From assembly GCA_023248745.1 (NCBI GenBank), contig JAHFDZ010000008.1, forward strand, positions 1 through 45,114: a stretch of DNA of 45,114 nucleotides, in the 5' to 3' direction. Shown here one piece after another: positions 26,250-33,828 of the stretch. The translations under genes were made by a program, and so were the position numbers. Every line of letters begins with the position of its first letter. Position 1 is the stretch's first letter. The notes below the pieces were generated by a model that saw only the letters and a program-made list of their open reading frames with translations, was not told where the DNA came from and did not search any database. The stretch is from Myxococcales bacterium (GTDB lineage Bacteria > Myxococcota_A > Polyangia > Polyangiales > Polyangiaceae).

Positions 26250-27530
26250 CTATCGGACGTATCGAATTTGAATCGCGCGGTCGCCCGGAGTTGCGAACTT
26301 CGTGCGGTAGATAACCGCCGATGCACACGTCATTGCAGCCGGCGAGATCGCGGGATTGAAGCGAGCCGCTTGCACTTGCCCGTCGGCACCGATGCGCAGC
26401 AGCAACGACGTCGTAACGCTCGCGCCGTTCGAATTCTCTTCGTCTCGCTTTCCAAAGACGACAGCGTCGGACTCAATGCAACGTTGAACGCCGCTCGTGA
26501 TCTCTGCCGCTGGATCGAGCAGGCGAACAGGTGCTTTCGGAGCTTCGGGCTCTTTGTCAGGCGGCGGCGCTGCTGGGTTTTGCGAGTCTGACTGCGATGG
26601 CGAAAGAAGTTCTGATACTTGACCATTTGTGCCCAGGGCACCATTTTGCAGGTTTCGAAGCGCAAGCGGCGTCTTCGAGAGCGGCGTGCTCGGCTCCTTT
26701 GGTCCCATTGCAATCGACGGCACGAGTTCTGCCCAACGGCGCAACGTCACCGGCACACGCACGCGCGATTGCTCGCGATCGACGCGTAACGTTTCGCGAA
26801 CACGATTCGCGTTGAACTCGGCGTGCACCGGCGCAATGAGCACCTCGCGCGTACCATCGACGGTACCAAGCGAAATCACGCCTTCACTCAAGTCAACCGT
26901 GACGAACTCGCCTTCACGCGCAACGCGCAAGTGTGTTCCATGCACGGCGACGCGTGCTTGACCCACATCAACCGCGAATGCATCGCCCGTCTTGATGTGC
27001 TGCACTTGCGCTTCGACAGCACCTGTCTCGAGTGCAAGCACAAGCGTTGGAAGCGCATCTTTTACAAGTGCGCGTGTCCCTGATTCAAACGTGTAGGCGA
27101 TTCCGCTCGGGTCAACACGCTCGAATACAACGCGCGCGCGCTCGGCTTCGAGGCGCTGACCTCGATGAAGTGCCGAACCGTTTTGTGCCGATTGATGATC
27201 AATTTTGATGTCGCCTGCGCCATCGATCGAAACGACCGTTCCGACCGAAGGACCGAGCGACGCGGGCAATGCCGCGAGCGGCGTAGGATTGCGTGCGGCA
27301 TCACCGCGATTTGCGGGCACTGCGATCCAGATTCCGGTTGCTGCCGCAGCGACTGCAAGCGAGCCCACACCCCAAGCGATGCGGCGACGACGCTCAAACT
27401 CGCCGCGCGAACGCTCAGCCGCGATGCGCTGGAACAACCGATCGTCAACCTCGGCCCAATCAATTTCGGGCGTGGCTGCATCGGCGTCGCTCTTGGCGTT
27501 CCGCACAAACTCGTCATACGGGCGGGTCAT
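26250..27530 (-). CDS. FecR-like regulator with AgmX-like C-terminal segment
   Basis: Probable anti-sigma or sigma-modulating membrane protein of 426 residues. ATG 27530 overlaps the sigma-factor stop in ATGA. A cytoplasmic N-terminal part (DEFVRNAKSDADAATPEIDW, with QRIAAERSR) is followed by one transmembrane helix (IAWGVGSLAVAAAATGIWIAV). A FecR-type beta domain comes next (AVDVGQARVAVHGTHLRVAREGE, VTVDLSEGVISLG). After a Pro-rich linker the last 90 residues (VQRCIESDAVVFG, LLLRIGADGQVQAARFN, ISPAAMTCASAVIYRTKFATP) resemble the AgmX/PglI C-terminal domain of myxobacteria, with its two cysteines. The pairing with the ECF sigma gene is the main evidence for an anti-sigma role; the added C-terminal domain may sense periplasmic events. 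Confidence 0.8.
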   Translation of the reverse strand: MTRPYDEFVRNAKSDADAATPEIDWAEVDDRLFQRIAAERSRGEFERRRRIAWGVGSLAVAAAATGIWIAVPANRGDAARNPTPLAALPASLGPSVGTVVSIDGAGDIKIDHQSAQNGSALHRGQRLEAERARVVFERVDPSGIAYTFESGTRALVKDALPTLVLALETGAVEAQVQHIKTGDAFAVDVGQARVAVHGTHLRVAREGEFVTVDLSEGVISLGTVDGTREVLIAPVHAEFNANRVRETLRVDREQSRVRVPVTLRRWAELVPSIAMGPKEPSTPLSKTPLALRNLQNGALGTNGQVSELLSPSQSDSQNPAAPPPDKEPEAPKAPVRLLDPAAEITSGVQRCIESDAVVFGKRDEENSNGASVTTSLLLRIGADGQVQAARFNPAISPAAMTCASAVIYRTKFATPGDRAIQIRYVR

Positions 27531-28150
27531 GGCGCATCTCCTTGTGCGGTGCGGGAGAATGTTCCCGCGATGCCGCGCAGCGAGGGTTCCTCGCGTAGCA
27601 TGCCCTCGATCTCGCGCCGCGCGTAAAAAAGACGCGTGCGCACGGTGAGAACGGGGCAACCAACCATTTCGGCAATCTCGCTCGGGCTGTGACCCTCGAG
27701 TTCGTGTAGGATAAACACATCTCGCTTCTTGTCGCCGAGACGCTCCAGCAGCGCGGAAAATGCGCGGATGCGCTCACGGCGCTCCGCATCAACATCGGGA
27801 AGTGCTTGTGAATCGCGAAGCTCATCTTGCCAGCCTTCTGAAGTGGCTGAAAATAGGGGTCGGCTCTTCTGGGCGCGGCGCGCCATGAGAACAACGTTGA
27901 CCGTTACGCGATGAAGCCACGTGCTGAATTTCGACTGTCCGCGAAAATCCTTGAGGCTGCGATACACCTGGAAGAACACCTCTTGGACGAGGTCGTCGAG
28001 ATCGCCGCGCGGGCCGACCATTCGGAAAACGAGGCGGGCGACATCGTTTCGGTGTTTTTGGTAGAGCGCGCGAAAGGCAGCTTGGTCGCCTTCGCCCGCT
28101 CTCGTGATAAGCGCATCATCGTCTGTCATCGGACGTGCCAAAGGTTGCAT
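27527..28150 (-). CDS. ECF RNA polymerase sigma factor
   Basis: Sigma-70 family ECF factor of about 207 residues. Region 2 is visible as LITRAGEGDQAAFRALYQKH through GDLDDLVQEVFFQVYRSL and KFSTWLHRVTVN. Region 4 runs from LLERLGDKKRDVFILHELEG through SPSEIAEMVGCPVLTVRTRLFYARRE. The start is uncertain: ATG at 28150 or 28129 puts region 2 close to the N-terminus as usual, while GTG at 28264 would add a Pro/Gln-rich tail. None has a clear ribosome site. It overlaps the FecR-like gene by 4 bp and should be controlled by it. Many FecR-linked sigma factors activate surface protein genes. The target genes here are unknown. Confidence 0.9.
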   Translation of the reverse strand: MQPLARPMTDDDALITRAGEGDQAAFRALYQKHRNDVARLVFRMVGPRGDLDDLVQEVFFQVYRSLKDFRGQSKFSTWLHRVTVNVVLMARRAQKSRPLFSATSEGWQDELRDSQALPDVDAERRERIRAFSALLERLGDKKRDVFILHELEGHSPSEIAEMVGCPVLTVRTRLFYARREIEGMLREEPSLRGIAGTFSRTAQGDAP

Positions 28151-28232
28151 CGGGGGCTGCGGCGGTCCCTGCGGCGGCTGTCTTGACCGCGCATTCGAGA
28201 ATACGCCTGAATGCGGAGTGACGACGTTCGAT

Positions 28233-28429
28233 TGAACTAATGTTTGAGCCGGTAAAGAAGGCACATCCCATTGAGATGCGTCGACGGGTCACAACGTTCA
28301 GAACTTTGGTGCGACTCACACATCGAGCACAACGTACACAGTCAACCCACTGAACTGTTGCTACTGCACAAAAAGTGTGCTCCTGAAACTAGACCTGCGC
28401 CGATCGGCGCGCGAAGCTGAACTAATGTT
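28233..28429 (+). repeat. 12-bp direct repeat TGAACTAATGTT (two copies)
   Basis: TGAACTAATGTT occurs at 28233-28244 and 28418-28429, both between the sigma-factor gene and the next lipoprotein gene. Each copy contains the ATG of a micro-ORF. It may be a regulator or sigma-factor site, or a shared start context. The rest of 28150-28747 holds no convincing gene, terminator or RNA that I can see. Confidence 0.5.
28240..28353 (+). CDS. Possible micro-ORF (37 residues, basic)
   Basis: ATG 28240 to TGA 28353 encodes a 37-residue Arg/His/Thr-rich peptide beginning FEPVKKAHPIEMRRRV. Its start lies within TGAACTAATGTT, the same 12 bases that begin the micro-ORF at 28425. No Shine-Dalgarno site is seen, and it sits opposite a possible N-terminal extension of the sigma factor. 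Only the repeated start context supports it, so it is a weak candidate. Confidence 0.2.
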   Translation: MFEPVKKAHPIEMRRRVTTFRTLVRLTHRAQRTQSTH

Positions 28430-28508
28430 ACTCGTAACGATCGCTGTAGTTGGTGCACTTGTGGCGGTTGACCTTCGAGACCTTTGGTCGCGGCGCACGA
28501 GTCGCTAG
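28425..28508 (+). CDS. Possible 27-residue single-pass membrane microprotein
   Basis: ATG 28425 to TAG 28508 encodes 27 residues: a hydrophobic segment (LLVTIAVVGALVAV) followed by an amphipathic basic end (DLRDLWSRRTSR). This is the classic layout of a small inner-membrane protein with a cytoplasmic C-terminus. It lies alone in the gap between the sigma-factor start and the lipoprotein at 28747. There is no clear Shine-Dalgarno site upstream (GCGAAGCTGAACTA). GTTACTCGTAAC at 28427-28438, inside the ORF, is an imperfect dyad and could also be an operator. An ORF of this length can arise by chance, but such composition is unusual for random GC-rich DNA. Confidence 0.35.
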   Translation: MLLVTIAVVGALVAVDLRDLWSRRTSR

Positions 28509-28746
28509 GCGCAATCAGCGGCGCTTAAGCCTCAGACGAGACCTGGGGTCAAGCGGCTGCTTTGGCGCGATTTTTCTGCCCTGGCCACGGCATTGCGCAA
28601 GCTTTGGCGCGCAAAGATTCACTGTTTAACGGCCACACGCGAAGAAAATTGGTAGTTGCAGACACTGGTAAAGAACGCGCGCACAAGATGTGTCCGCATC
28701 ACCTGATCAGTGTCCTGCGCGCCAAGCTCGCGCTACTGGAGTTTGC

Positions 28747-30063
28747 ATGAAGCGTTTGTCGTTGCCCGCCCTCTTTCTCGCGTCCCTTTACGCCGCTTGC
28801 TCGGGCGAAAAGTCTGACGGTCGCTTTCCCGATGCCTCGACAAACGGCGATGCCTTCACGTTCACACCGGACACCGGCCCTGGACTTGGCGATGCCCCTT
28901 CCGAGTGCGTCGGTCTCGAGTGCCGTCGACCCAACTGTGGAGGCAGCAACACGACCACGTTGACCGGAACGGTGTACGCGCCCAACGGTGCCGACCCGCT
29001 TTATAACGCGCTCGTCTTTATCCCCAACGGGGAGCTGCAACCCTTCACGGACGATGTCACATGCGAAACGTGCGCAACGTCGCTTGGCGCAACCGCAGTA
29101 TCGGCGGCCCTCACCGATACATCAGGACATTTCGAACTGAAGGACATGCCAGCAGGCGACGACATTCCACTCGTCGTTCAAGTCGGGCGGTTTCGTCGGA
29201 AGATCATCCTTCCGAAGGTTAACGACTGCAAAGAGAACACCGTCGCGAAAGGCGACGCGCGCTTGCCGAAGAACACCACCGAAGGCGACATCCCACGCAT
29301 CGCAATCGTAACGTCGACGTACGATCCAACCGAGTGCATCTTGCAGCAAATCGGCATCGATTCGTCAGAGTTCAGCGGAAAGACCGGCACTGGCCGCATC
29401 CACCTCTACACGGGCAACGGCGCCACGATTAGCGGCGCGATGCCTGGCGCTTCGTTGTGGGACACCGTTGAGAACCTGAAGCACTACCAACTCATCGCAC
29501 TTCCGTGCAGCTCGTACCCAACAGACGATCACGGCAAGGACACCATCTTTCAGTACGCGAGTGCCGGTGGCCGCGTCTTCGCGACCGATTTGTCTTACCC
29601 AGTCGTGTCCGCAAACCACATCGAATGGATGAAGACGGGCGACTTCACATCACCCGGAAGCTTCGTCAGCCCTGCGCAAATTGACCAGACGTTTCCAAAG
29701 GGGCAAGCGCTTGCCGAGTGGCTGCAAAAGCTCGGCGCAGCAACGAACGGCACCATTCCGCTCACCGACACCTACAGCCGCGTGGGCAAAATCAACGCGC
29801 CCGCGCAGCGTTGGCTCTACTCAGGAACCAACACCCAGTCGTACACCTTCAACACGCCGACAGACGCCGAAGAGAAGAATCAGTGCGGTCGCGTATTTTA
29901 TTCGAGCTTCCACATCGGAAGCGGACGCGGCGGGTTCGGCACGTTCCCCTCGTCGTGCACGTCAAAGCCGCTTACGCCGCAAGAGCGCGTGCTCGAATTC
30001 ATGCTGTTCGACTTGGCGTCCTGCGTTCAGAGCGACAGCACAACACCCGTCGTTCCGCGCTAG
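28747..30063 (+). CDS. Lipoprotein with carboxypeptidase-regulatory-like domain
   Basis: Exported lipoprotein of 438 residues. ATG 28747 is supported by GGAG at 28738-28741 and by the signal peptide it opens (KRLSLPALFLASLYAACSG, lipobox AAC). A short Asp/Thr/Gly-rich linker and a Cys cluster (ECVGLECRRPNCGG) precede a beta-sandwich of carboxypeptidase-regulatory type (TLTGTVYAPNGADPLYNALVFIP, with TDTSGHFELKDMPAG). The second half (PRIAIVTSTYDPTECILQQIG, YQLIALPCSSYP, YASAGGRVFATDLSYP) looks like an alpha/beta domain resembling class I amidotransferase or ThuA-like folds. That match is by pattern only. Similar proteins are multicopy in myxobacteria and have no established function. Confidence 0.8.
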   Translation: MKRLSLPALFLASLYAACSGEKSDGRFPDASTNGDAFTFTPDTGPGLGDAPSECVGLECRRPNCGGSNTTTLTGTVYAPNGADPLYNALVFIPNGELQPFTDDVTCETCATSLGATAVSAALTDTSGHFELKDMPAGDDIPLVVQVGRFRRKIILPKVNDCKENTVAKGDARLPKNTTEGDIPRIAIVTSTYDPTECILQQIGIDSSEFSGKTGTGRIHLYTGNGATISGAMPGASLWDTVENLKHYQLIALPCSSYPTDDHGKDTIFQYASAGGRVFATDLSYPVVSANHIEWMKTGDFTSPGSFVSPAQIDQTFPKGQALAEWLQKLGAATNGTIPLTDTYSRVGKINAPAQRWLYSGTNTQSYTFNTPTDAEEKNQCGRVFYSSFHIGSGRGGFGTFPSSCTSKPLTPQERVLEFMLFDLASCVQSDSTTPVVPR

Positions 30064-30143
30064 ACGCACACGCTCGACTTGCAACGTTCAATGAGCCCCG
30101 CGCACTCGACTAGGCCAAGTGCGCCTCACGGAAACACAAGCGC

Positions 30144-30476
30144 TTAGAACAGGTCTTTAAGCGCTGCGACCGCTTGCTTCTTCTGCCCAAGAATCACGTT
30201 CACGGCCGCCAAGATGCGCGTCTTAACCGGACCCGCAATCGCGGTGCCGCTAAGCGCAGCTTGCAGCGCCCGATCCGTAACGGGACGACCACTACGCGTC
30301 TTGCCCTTAGCAGCTTCCTTTTGCGCCTCAGTCGACTCCCCACCGCGCGCGATACGCTTTGCAAGGCGAAGCTTACGGTCCTCCGGACGGAGCCGCTCGA
30401 GCTCATTCGAAGCCGCGGCAATGCGACGAACGTCAATCTTCTTAGCGGTAAGGAACTCAGCGAACTTGGTGGCCAT
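30144..30476 (-). CDS. Small basic conserved-type protein, unknown function
   Basis: Protein of 110 residues, rich in Lys, Arg and Ala, without signal peptide or membrane helix. It begins ATKFAEFLTAKKIDVRRIAA and contains SELERLRPEDRKLRLAKR, a short glycine/lysine hinge (AKGKTRSGRPVTDRAL) and a C-terminal helical part (PVKTRILAAVNVILGQKKQ). The helical, basic layout would suit a nucleic-acid-binding or ribosome-associated protein, but I recognise no family. A GGA lies about ten bases ahead of the ATG. It ends 80 bp from the convergent lipoprotein and stands alone, with 480 bp of repeat-bearing DNA upstream. Confidence 0.65.
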   Translation of the reverse strand: MATKFAEFLTAKKIDVRRIAAASNELERLRPEDRKLRLAKRIARGGESTEAQKEAAKGKTRSGRPVTDRALQAALSGTAIAGPVKTRILAAVNVILGQKKQAVAALKDLF

Positions 30477-30572
30477 GGTTTTTCCGTCTGTTGATTTCCG
30501 TTAGAGGGCCGCCGAACCTAATCCAACCCGCGGTTTCGAGCAAGCAGACAGGGTTTGGGGGAATTCAGGACG

Positions 30573-30604
30573 AGGATCAGGTGAAGGATCAGGTCAAGGA
30601 TCAG
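30573..30604 (+). repeat. 12-bp tandem repeat, three units
   Basis: AGGATCAGGTGA, AGGATCAGGTCA and AGGATCAGG follow one another at 30573, 30585 and 30597, just left of the long dispersed repeat. This non-coding stretch, upstream of the 110-residue protein gene, holds no ORF I would support. Confidence 0.75.
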
Positions 30605-30625
30605 GCTTCCCAGAGCTCCGCCAAG

Positions 30626-30945
30626 CCAACGCCAGGCAGCACCACCCGACCCCCAACCTAGCGACCGAGCACGCTCTTAGCGTGCGTAGGGAAGCGATCC
30701 AGGTGGACACCAGGGTAGCCAATTGCCCAGGTGCACGAATCATCTCTTCGTAGTGAAAGGAAGATGGGGGTTTGAGGCCTCCAGCCTCTGGCGAGCGAAG
30801 CTCGACAGGAGCGAAGCGATAGGCTGGAGCTGAGCGAAGCGAAGGGGCGAAACCTCGGTTTCGGCCCCCAAATAGCCGTGCGCAGCACATACCCGCGAAG
30901 CGCAGCGCCCATACAAAAGGCCACGTGCGCGGTTACGCGTCAGCG
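30626..30945 (-). repeat. Dispersed ~320-bp non-coding repeat, copy 1
   Basis: Nearly identical to 36397-36717, in the same orientation. It ends 12 bp before the stop codon of the minus-strand lipoprotein gene at 30958. Three stem-loops are visible: GCACGCT (30669-30675) with AGCGTGC (30679-30685); CTCCAGCC (30779-30786) with GGCTGGAG (30822-30829), enclosing a GAGC-GAA-GCTC hairpin; and GGGGCGAAACC (30844-30854) with GGTTTCGGCCCC (30857-30868). GAGCGAAGC occurs three times in the middle. It could be a MITE/REP-like element, a structured RNA or a 3'-end element. Frame-breaking differences from copy 2 argue against coding. Confidence 0.85.
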
Positions 30946-30957
30946 TTCAGCGCAGCG

Positions 30958-31401
30958 TCACGGCCTAAAAGACGTCATCACCTTCTCAATCTCACCCTTC
31001 TGCGGATCAAACACCTCCGCATCCCCCCCAGCCTCGATCAAATAAACATGATTCGGCGTCGTCACGACAGCAAGCCAGTACCGATGCTGTCGTCCATCGA
31101 ACTTGCGCGAGTACCGCAGCGACTTACCCTCGAGGCCCCCAAGCTTCACCGGATCGAGCGTTTCACGCGTGTAGCCACCTTCCGTAAGTCGTCGATCGAG
31201 CAGCTCTGCCCAAAAGCCTGAATCTGCGCGCAGTTCGTTTTTTTCTGTTCGCACGGCGACCACAACACCGGAGGCGCTAACGCCACGAACGTTAAAACTT
31301 GTTTGGCCGCTCAGCTTGCCGAAATTTGGAGGCAGGTCGACTTTTGCGGAGCCACAACCTGCAAGAAAACTGACCATCAATACTATTGACCATTTTTTCA
31401 T
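30958..31401 (-). CDS. Small putative lipoprotein, unknown function
   Basis: Lipoprotein of 147 residues. ATG 31401 follows a GAGG ribosome site by six bases and opens a signal peptide (KKWSIVLMVSFLAGCGS, lipobox AGC). The mature protein is compact and beta-rich (SFNVRGVSASGVVVAVRTEK, YWLAVVTTPNHVYLIEAGG) and ends in EKVMTSFRP, a style seen in proteins that test periplasmic stress or assist secretion; no family is recognised. It lies eight bases after the DUF4349 protein gene and is probably co-transcribed with it. The dispersed repeat begins 12 bp past its stop. Confidence 0.75.
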   Translation of the reverse strand: MKKWSIVLMVSFLAGCGSAKVDLPPNFGKLSGQTSFNVRGVSASGVVVAVRTEKNELRADSGFWAELLDRRLTEGGYTRETLDPVKLGGLEGKSLRYSRKFDGRQHRYWLAVVTTPNHVYLIEAGGDAEVFDPQKGEIEKVMTSFRP

Positions 31402-31409
31402 CTGAGACC

Positions 31410-32279
31410 TCAAAAGCCTTGAACATTGAGGAGGTTTGCCAAGCCGACGGACTGAAGCCACTCCACCGGAATGGTCACCGGTGCGAGACGTTGTCCTTCC
31501 TTGACCACAACGGCGGGTGCCGCTCGCTCGATTGGGGCCGAAACCGTCAAGGTAATTTCCGACATTGCAGAGCGCTCTCGGAGCAGGTGCAGCCGACCTT
31601 GGATGCGATCGATCTCCATCGCCACGCGCTCAAGTTCCTTTTCGACCGTCAGCGTGTCGCTCATTTGTTGCGCGCGTTTGAGAAATTCTTCGATGCGGGA
31701 GCGCGTCGCGCGGAGGTTCTGTAGGCGCACTTCGAGATCGCGGAATTCATCGGTGACATCTGCGGCGTGGATCTCTTCGTTGGTGACCTCTCCGAGGGTT
31801 GCGATCGTGTGCATCGCGTCACGAAATGATGCTGAAGGCACCTTCAGTACGACACTGGCGCGTTCAAGTTTGACGAGATGACCGCCTAGGTCAAAGGCGA
31901 CGCCGATCGCTTTTTCGAGGGTGTTCGATTCAGTTTTCGGCGCGACCGAGAGCCTCAGTGCACCTGCGTAGATGATGTAAAGATTCGAGACCGTCGCCTT
32001 TGTGGAAGCCGCAGTCGACGTCGCAGCAGGCGTCGTTGGTCGTTGCGCAGATGGGGTTGCGGAAGACGCAACCACGGGCGTGACAGGAAACGCGGGCGCA
32101 TTTTGCGCTCCTGCTGCGTACGCAGCTGGCGTCGGTTGCGCACCAGGCATCGGTAACGTGGCCACGTCTGCGGCTTCCATCCTCGACTGAGGCGGCGCAC
32201 TCGCGGGCATATAGTTTCCGGCACCGCATCCCGTGATGGCGATGACGAGCGGCAGCACGCTCAACGAGACATTTCTCAT
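31410..32279 (-). CDS. DUF4349 domain lipoprotein
   Basis: Lipoprotein of 289 residues with signal peptide RNVSLSVLPLVIAITGC (lipobox TGC) and a long Ala/Pro/Thr linker. The DUF4349 region begins near residue 105 (YIIYAGALRLSV), continues with GGHLVKLERASVVLKVPSAS, then TDEFRDLEVRLQNLRATRSR and a coiled coil (RIEEFLKRAQQMSDTLTVEK, ELERVAMEIDRIQGRLHLL), and ends with a beta segment (SEITLTVSAP). DUF4349 proteins usually carry a C-terminal membrane helix. Here the C-terminus is short (WLQSVGLANLLNVQGF) and anchoring is by lipid instead. Function unknown. It heads a two-gene unit with the small lipoprotein downstream. Confidence 0.85.
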   Translation of the reverse strand: MRNVSLSVLPLVIAITGCGAGNYMPASAPPQSRMEAADVATLPMPGAQPTPAAYAAGAQNAPAFPVTPVVASSATPSAQRPTTPAATSTAASTKATVSNLYIIYAGALRLSVAPKTESNTLEKAIGVAFDLGGHLVKLERASVVLKVPSASFRDAMHTIATLGEVTNEEIHAADVTDEFRDLEVRLQNLRATRSRIEEFLKRAQQMSDTLTVEKELERVAMEIDRIQGRLHLLRERSAMSEITLTVSAPIERAAPAVVVKEGQRLAPVTIPVEWLQSVGLANLLNVQGF

Positions 32280-32356
32280 GGCCGTCTAACGCGAACGATT
32301 GCAGCGCCTTACACTGCACGCGCGCTTTTCACGCGGCCGCTTCGAATCGCTCGCGG

Positions 32357-32983
32357 CTAGCGCTGACCGCTCGCGACCAATACCCAGCCGAACGCGATCG
32401 CACGAACTTGCGCGTTTTTTATCCCTGCATCCTGCAAGACATTTTGCAACTCTTTGTGAGTCATTTTGCTTGGATGAATGTGTGCGCGCGAGAAGCCTTG
32501 CACGCGCGCAATCGCTTCGAGCGCTGTTCGTTCGATGAGGCCGAGCGAACTAAACCCGTAGTTCGGCGTCGTCAAAAAGAGACGCCCCCCGGGTTTGAGC
32601 ACGCGCACAAGCTCGGAGACCCAAGGCAACGGTTCAGGCACGTGCTCGATCACGTCCATCGAGATCACCAAGTCGAAACTTGCAGCTTCGTACGGGAGGC
32701 GACCCTCTTCGCCAATGACTTGAGCGCCAGCGAGGCGCGAGCCATGCAACGTTCGCGCTAAATCGATCGCTCGTGGATCGATATCGCAAATCGTGTACTT
32801 TCGGCGATCGAGGCCGAGCAAATTGAGTTCGAAAAACGGACCGGAGCCGACATTAAGAATGTCGAGACCAGGCGTCCTTGCGATCTCCATCCGCAAGGCT
32901 TCGACGATCGGTCGATGATACAGCCGCCAAGGAAATCGCAGCTTGTACGCATGATTCGAAAAGTAATCGACGTCTTCGGCCAT
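32357..32983 (-). CDS. Class I SAM-dependent methyltransferase
   Basis: Methyltransferase of 208 residues. Motif I is LDILNVGSGPFFELNLLG, motif II the acidic CDIDPRAIDLA, and motif post-I/III reads FDLVISMDVIEHVPEPLPW followed by LKPGGRLFLTTPN. This is the Methyltransf_11/25 type often found with sugar or quinone pathways. The N-terminus (AEDVDYFSNHAYKLRFPWRLY) resembles glycan-cluster methyltransferases. It is the last of four minus-strand genes spaced by 11-21 bp, so it shares an operon with the other methyltransferase, the GH113-like hydrolase and the metallophosphoesterase. Substrate unknown. Confidence 0.87.
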   Translation of the reverse strand: MAEDVDYFSNHAYKLRFPWRLYHRPIVEALRMEIARTPGLDILNVGSGPFFELNLLGLDRRKYTICDIDPRAIDLARTLHGSRLAGAQVIGEEGRLPYEAASFDLVISMDVIEHVPEPLPWVSELVRVLKPGGRLFLTTPNYGFSSLGLIERTALEAIARVQGFSRAHIHPSKMTHKELQNVLQDAGIKNAQVRAIAFGWVLVASGQR

Positions 32984-32998
32984 TGTGACAGCTCTTGG

Positions 32999-33808
32999 TT
33001 ACAATTTCCGTCGCAGAGCGATGAGAAACTCGGCCGTCTTCTCGCTGTCGCCAGCGAGGGCGAGGGCGCGCTGGGCCCACCCGAAGGCGACCTTTGCGGT
33101 GCGCCTCCGAAAGCCCGGGAAATTTGTCCATCGTGTTGTTAGGCGCTTGTTCACCCAACCGAGCGTGCTTGGCAGAAGGAACATTTCGAACGCGATTGTC
33201 GTCGCCGTCGATAGAACGGGCTCGAGGTGTTCGATCTCGAACGGCGTGCGATCCATGACCTCGCGCCAGCCCGCTTCGTCATAGAGGTGGCTATGTTTGA
33301 ACAAATGATCGAGACGCTCTTGCATCGTTCGCGAAAGACCGCTTGCTCCGATCGCCCGAAGCGCTTGGAGGACCCACATGTTCTCTGCCCAATCGCGTTG
33401 CGGCACAAAGAGGTATGCGCGCCCGCCAGGCTTGAGCGAATCGTGAATCGTGTTGAGCGCTCCGTCGATATTGGGAACATGCTCGAGCGAGCAGTTGGCG
33501 ACGCACGTTTCGAAGAAGCCGGCTGGGAGCTTCGCACGCGTGACGTCACCGAGAATAATCTGTGAGTACGCTCGACTCGCCTGCGCCCAGCGGCTTTCGC
33601 TTGCGTCGATGTCGATGCCCCATATTTCGCGTCCGTCGAACGCGATGCGTGCAAAGAGACCGTCACCGCAGCCGACGTCGAGAATGGGCCCTGGACATTC
33701 GAATTGGCGCAAAGCCGAAAGCCGCGCGCACTCCTTGATGCAAAGGGCCGTCGGCGCGTGCGGGTAGTACTGCTCAAAGTCCGAGAATGCGATTTCTTGT
33801 TTGCTCAT
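32999..33808 (-). CDS. Class I SAM-dependent methyltransferase
   Basis: Methyltransferase of 269 residues from ATG 33808 (SKQEIAFSDFEQYYPHAPTA); the longer frame to 33874 would overlap the upstream gene. Motif I is PILDVGCGDGLFARIAFDG, then WGIDIDASESRW, NCSLEHVPNIDGAL and LKPGGRAYLFVPQRDWAEN. The C-terminal half contains a hydrophobic stretch (TTIAFEMFLLPSTLGWV), perhaps membrane-associating. It sits between the GH113-like hydrolase (20 bp) and a second methyltransferase (15 bp). Two tandem methyltransferases suggest successive steps on one molecule; that is inference. Confidence 0.87.
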   Translation of the reverse strand: MSKQEIAFSDFEQYYPHAPTALCIKECARLSALRQFECPGPILDVGCGDGLFARIAFDGREIWGIDIDASESRWAQASRAYSQIILGDVTRAKLPAGFFETCVANCSLEHVPNIDGALNTIHDSLKPGGRAYLFVPQRDWAENMWVLQALRAIGASGLSRTMQERLDHLFKHSHLYDEAGWREVMDRTPFEIEHLEPVLSTATTIAFEMFLLPSTLGWVNKRLTTRWTNFPGFRRRTAKVAFGWAQRALALAGDSEKTAEFLIALRRKL

Positions 33809-33828
33809 CGCGTGTGTGGCCAGAACAC

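Noticed and set aside
25819-26328. 169-codon minus-strand ORF opposite the small membrane-protein gene
   Set aside because: Charged, His/Asp/Arg-rich shadow sequence without domain features, antisense to clear transmembrane coding sequence and overlapping the FecR-like gene.
28562-28750. 62-codon plus-strand ORF upstream of the lipoprotein gene
   Set aside because: No ribosome site, no recognisable feature, and it ends over the true ATG at 28747.
30658-30924. 88-codon minus-strand ORF in repeat copy 1 and a matching-start ORF at 36430-36696 in copy 2
   Set aside because: The two start alike but diverge into different frames after the loop-length change at the hairpin. The shared DNA is kept while the protein is not, so the repeat is better read as non-coding.
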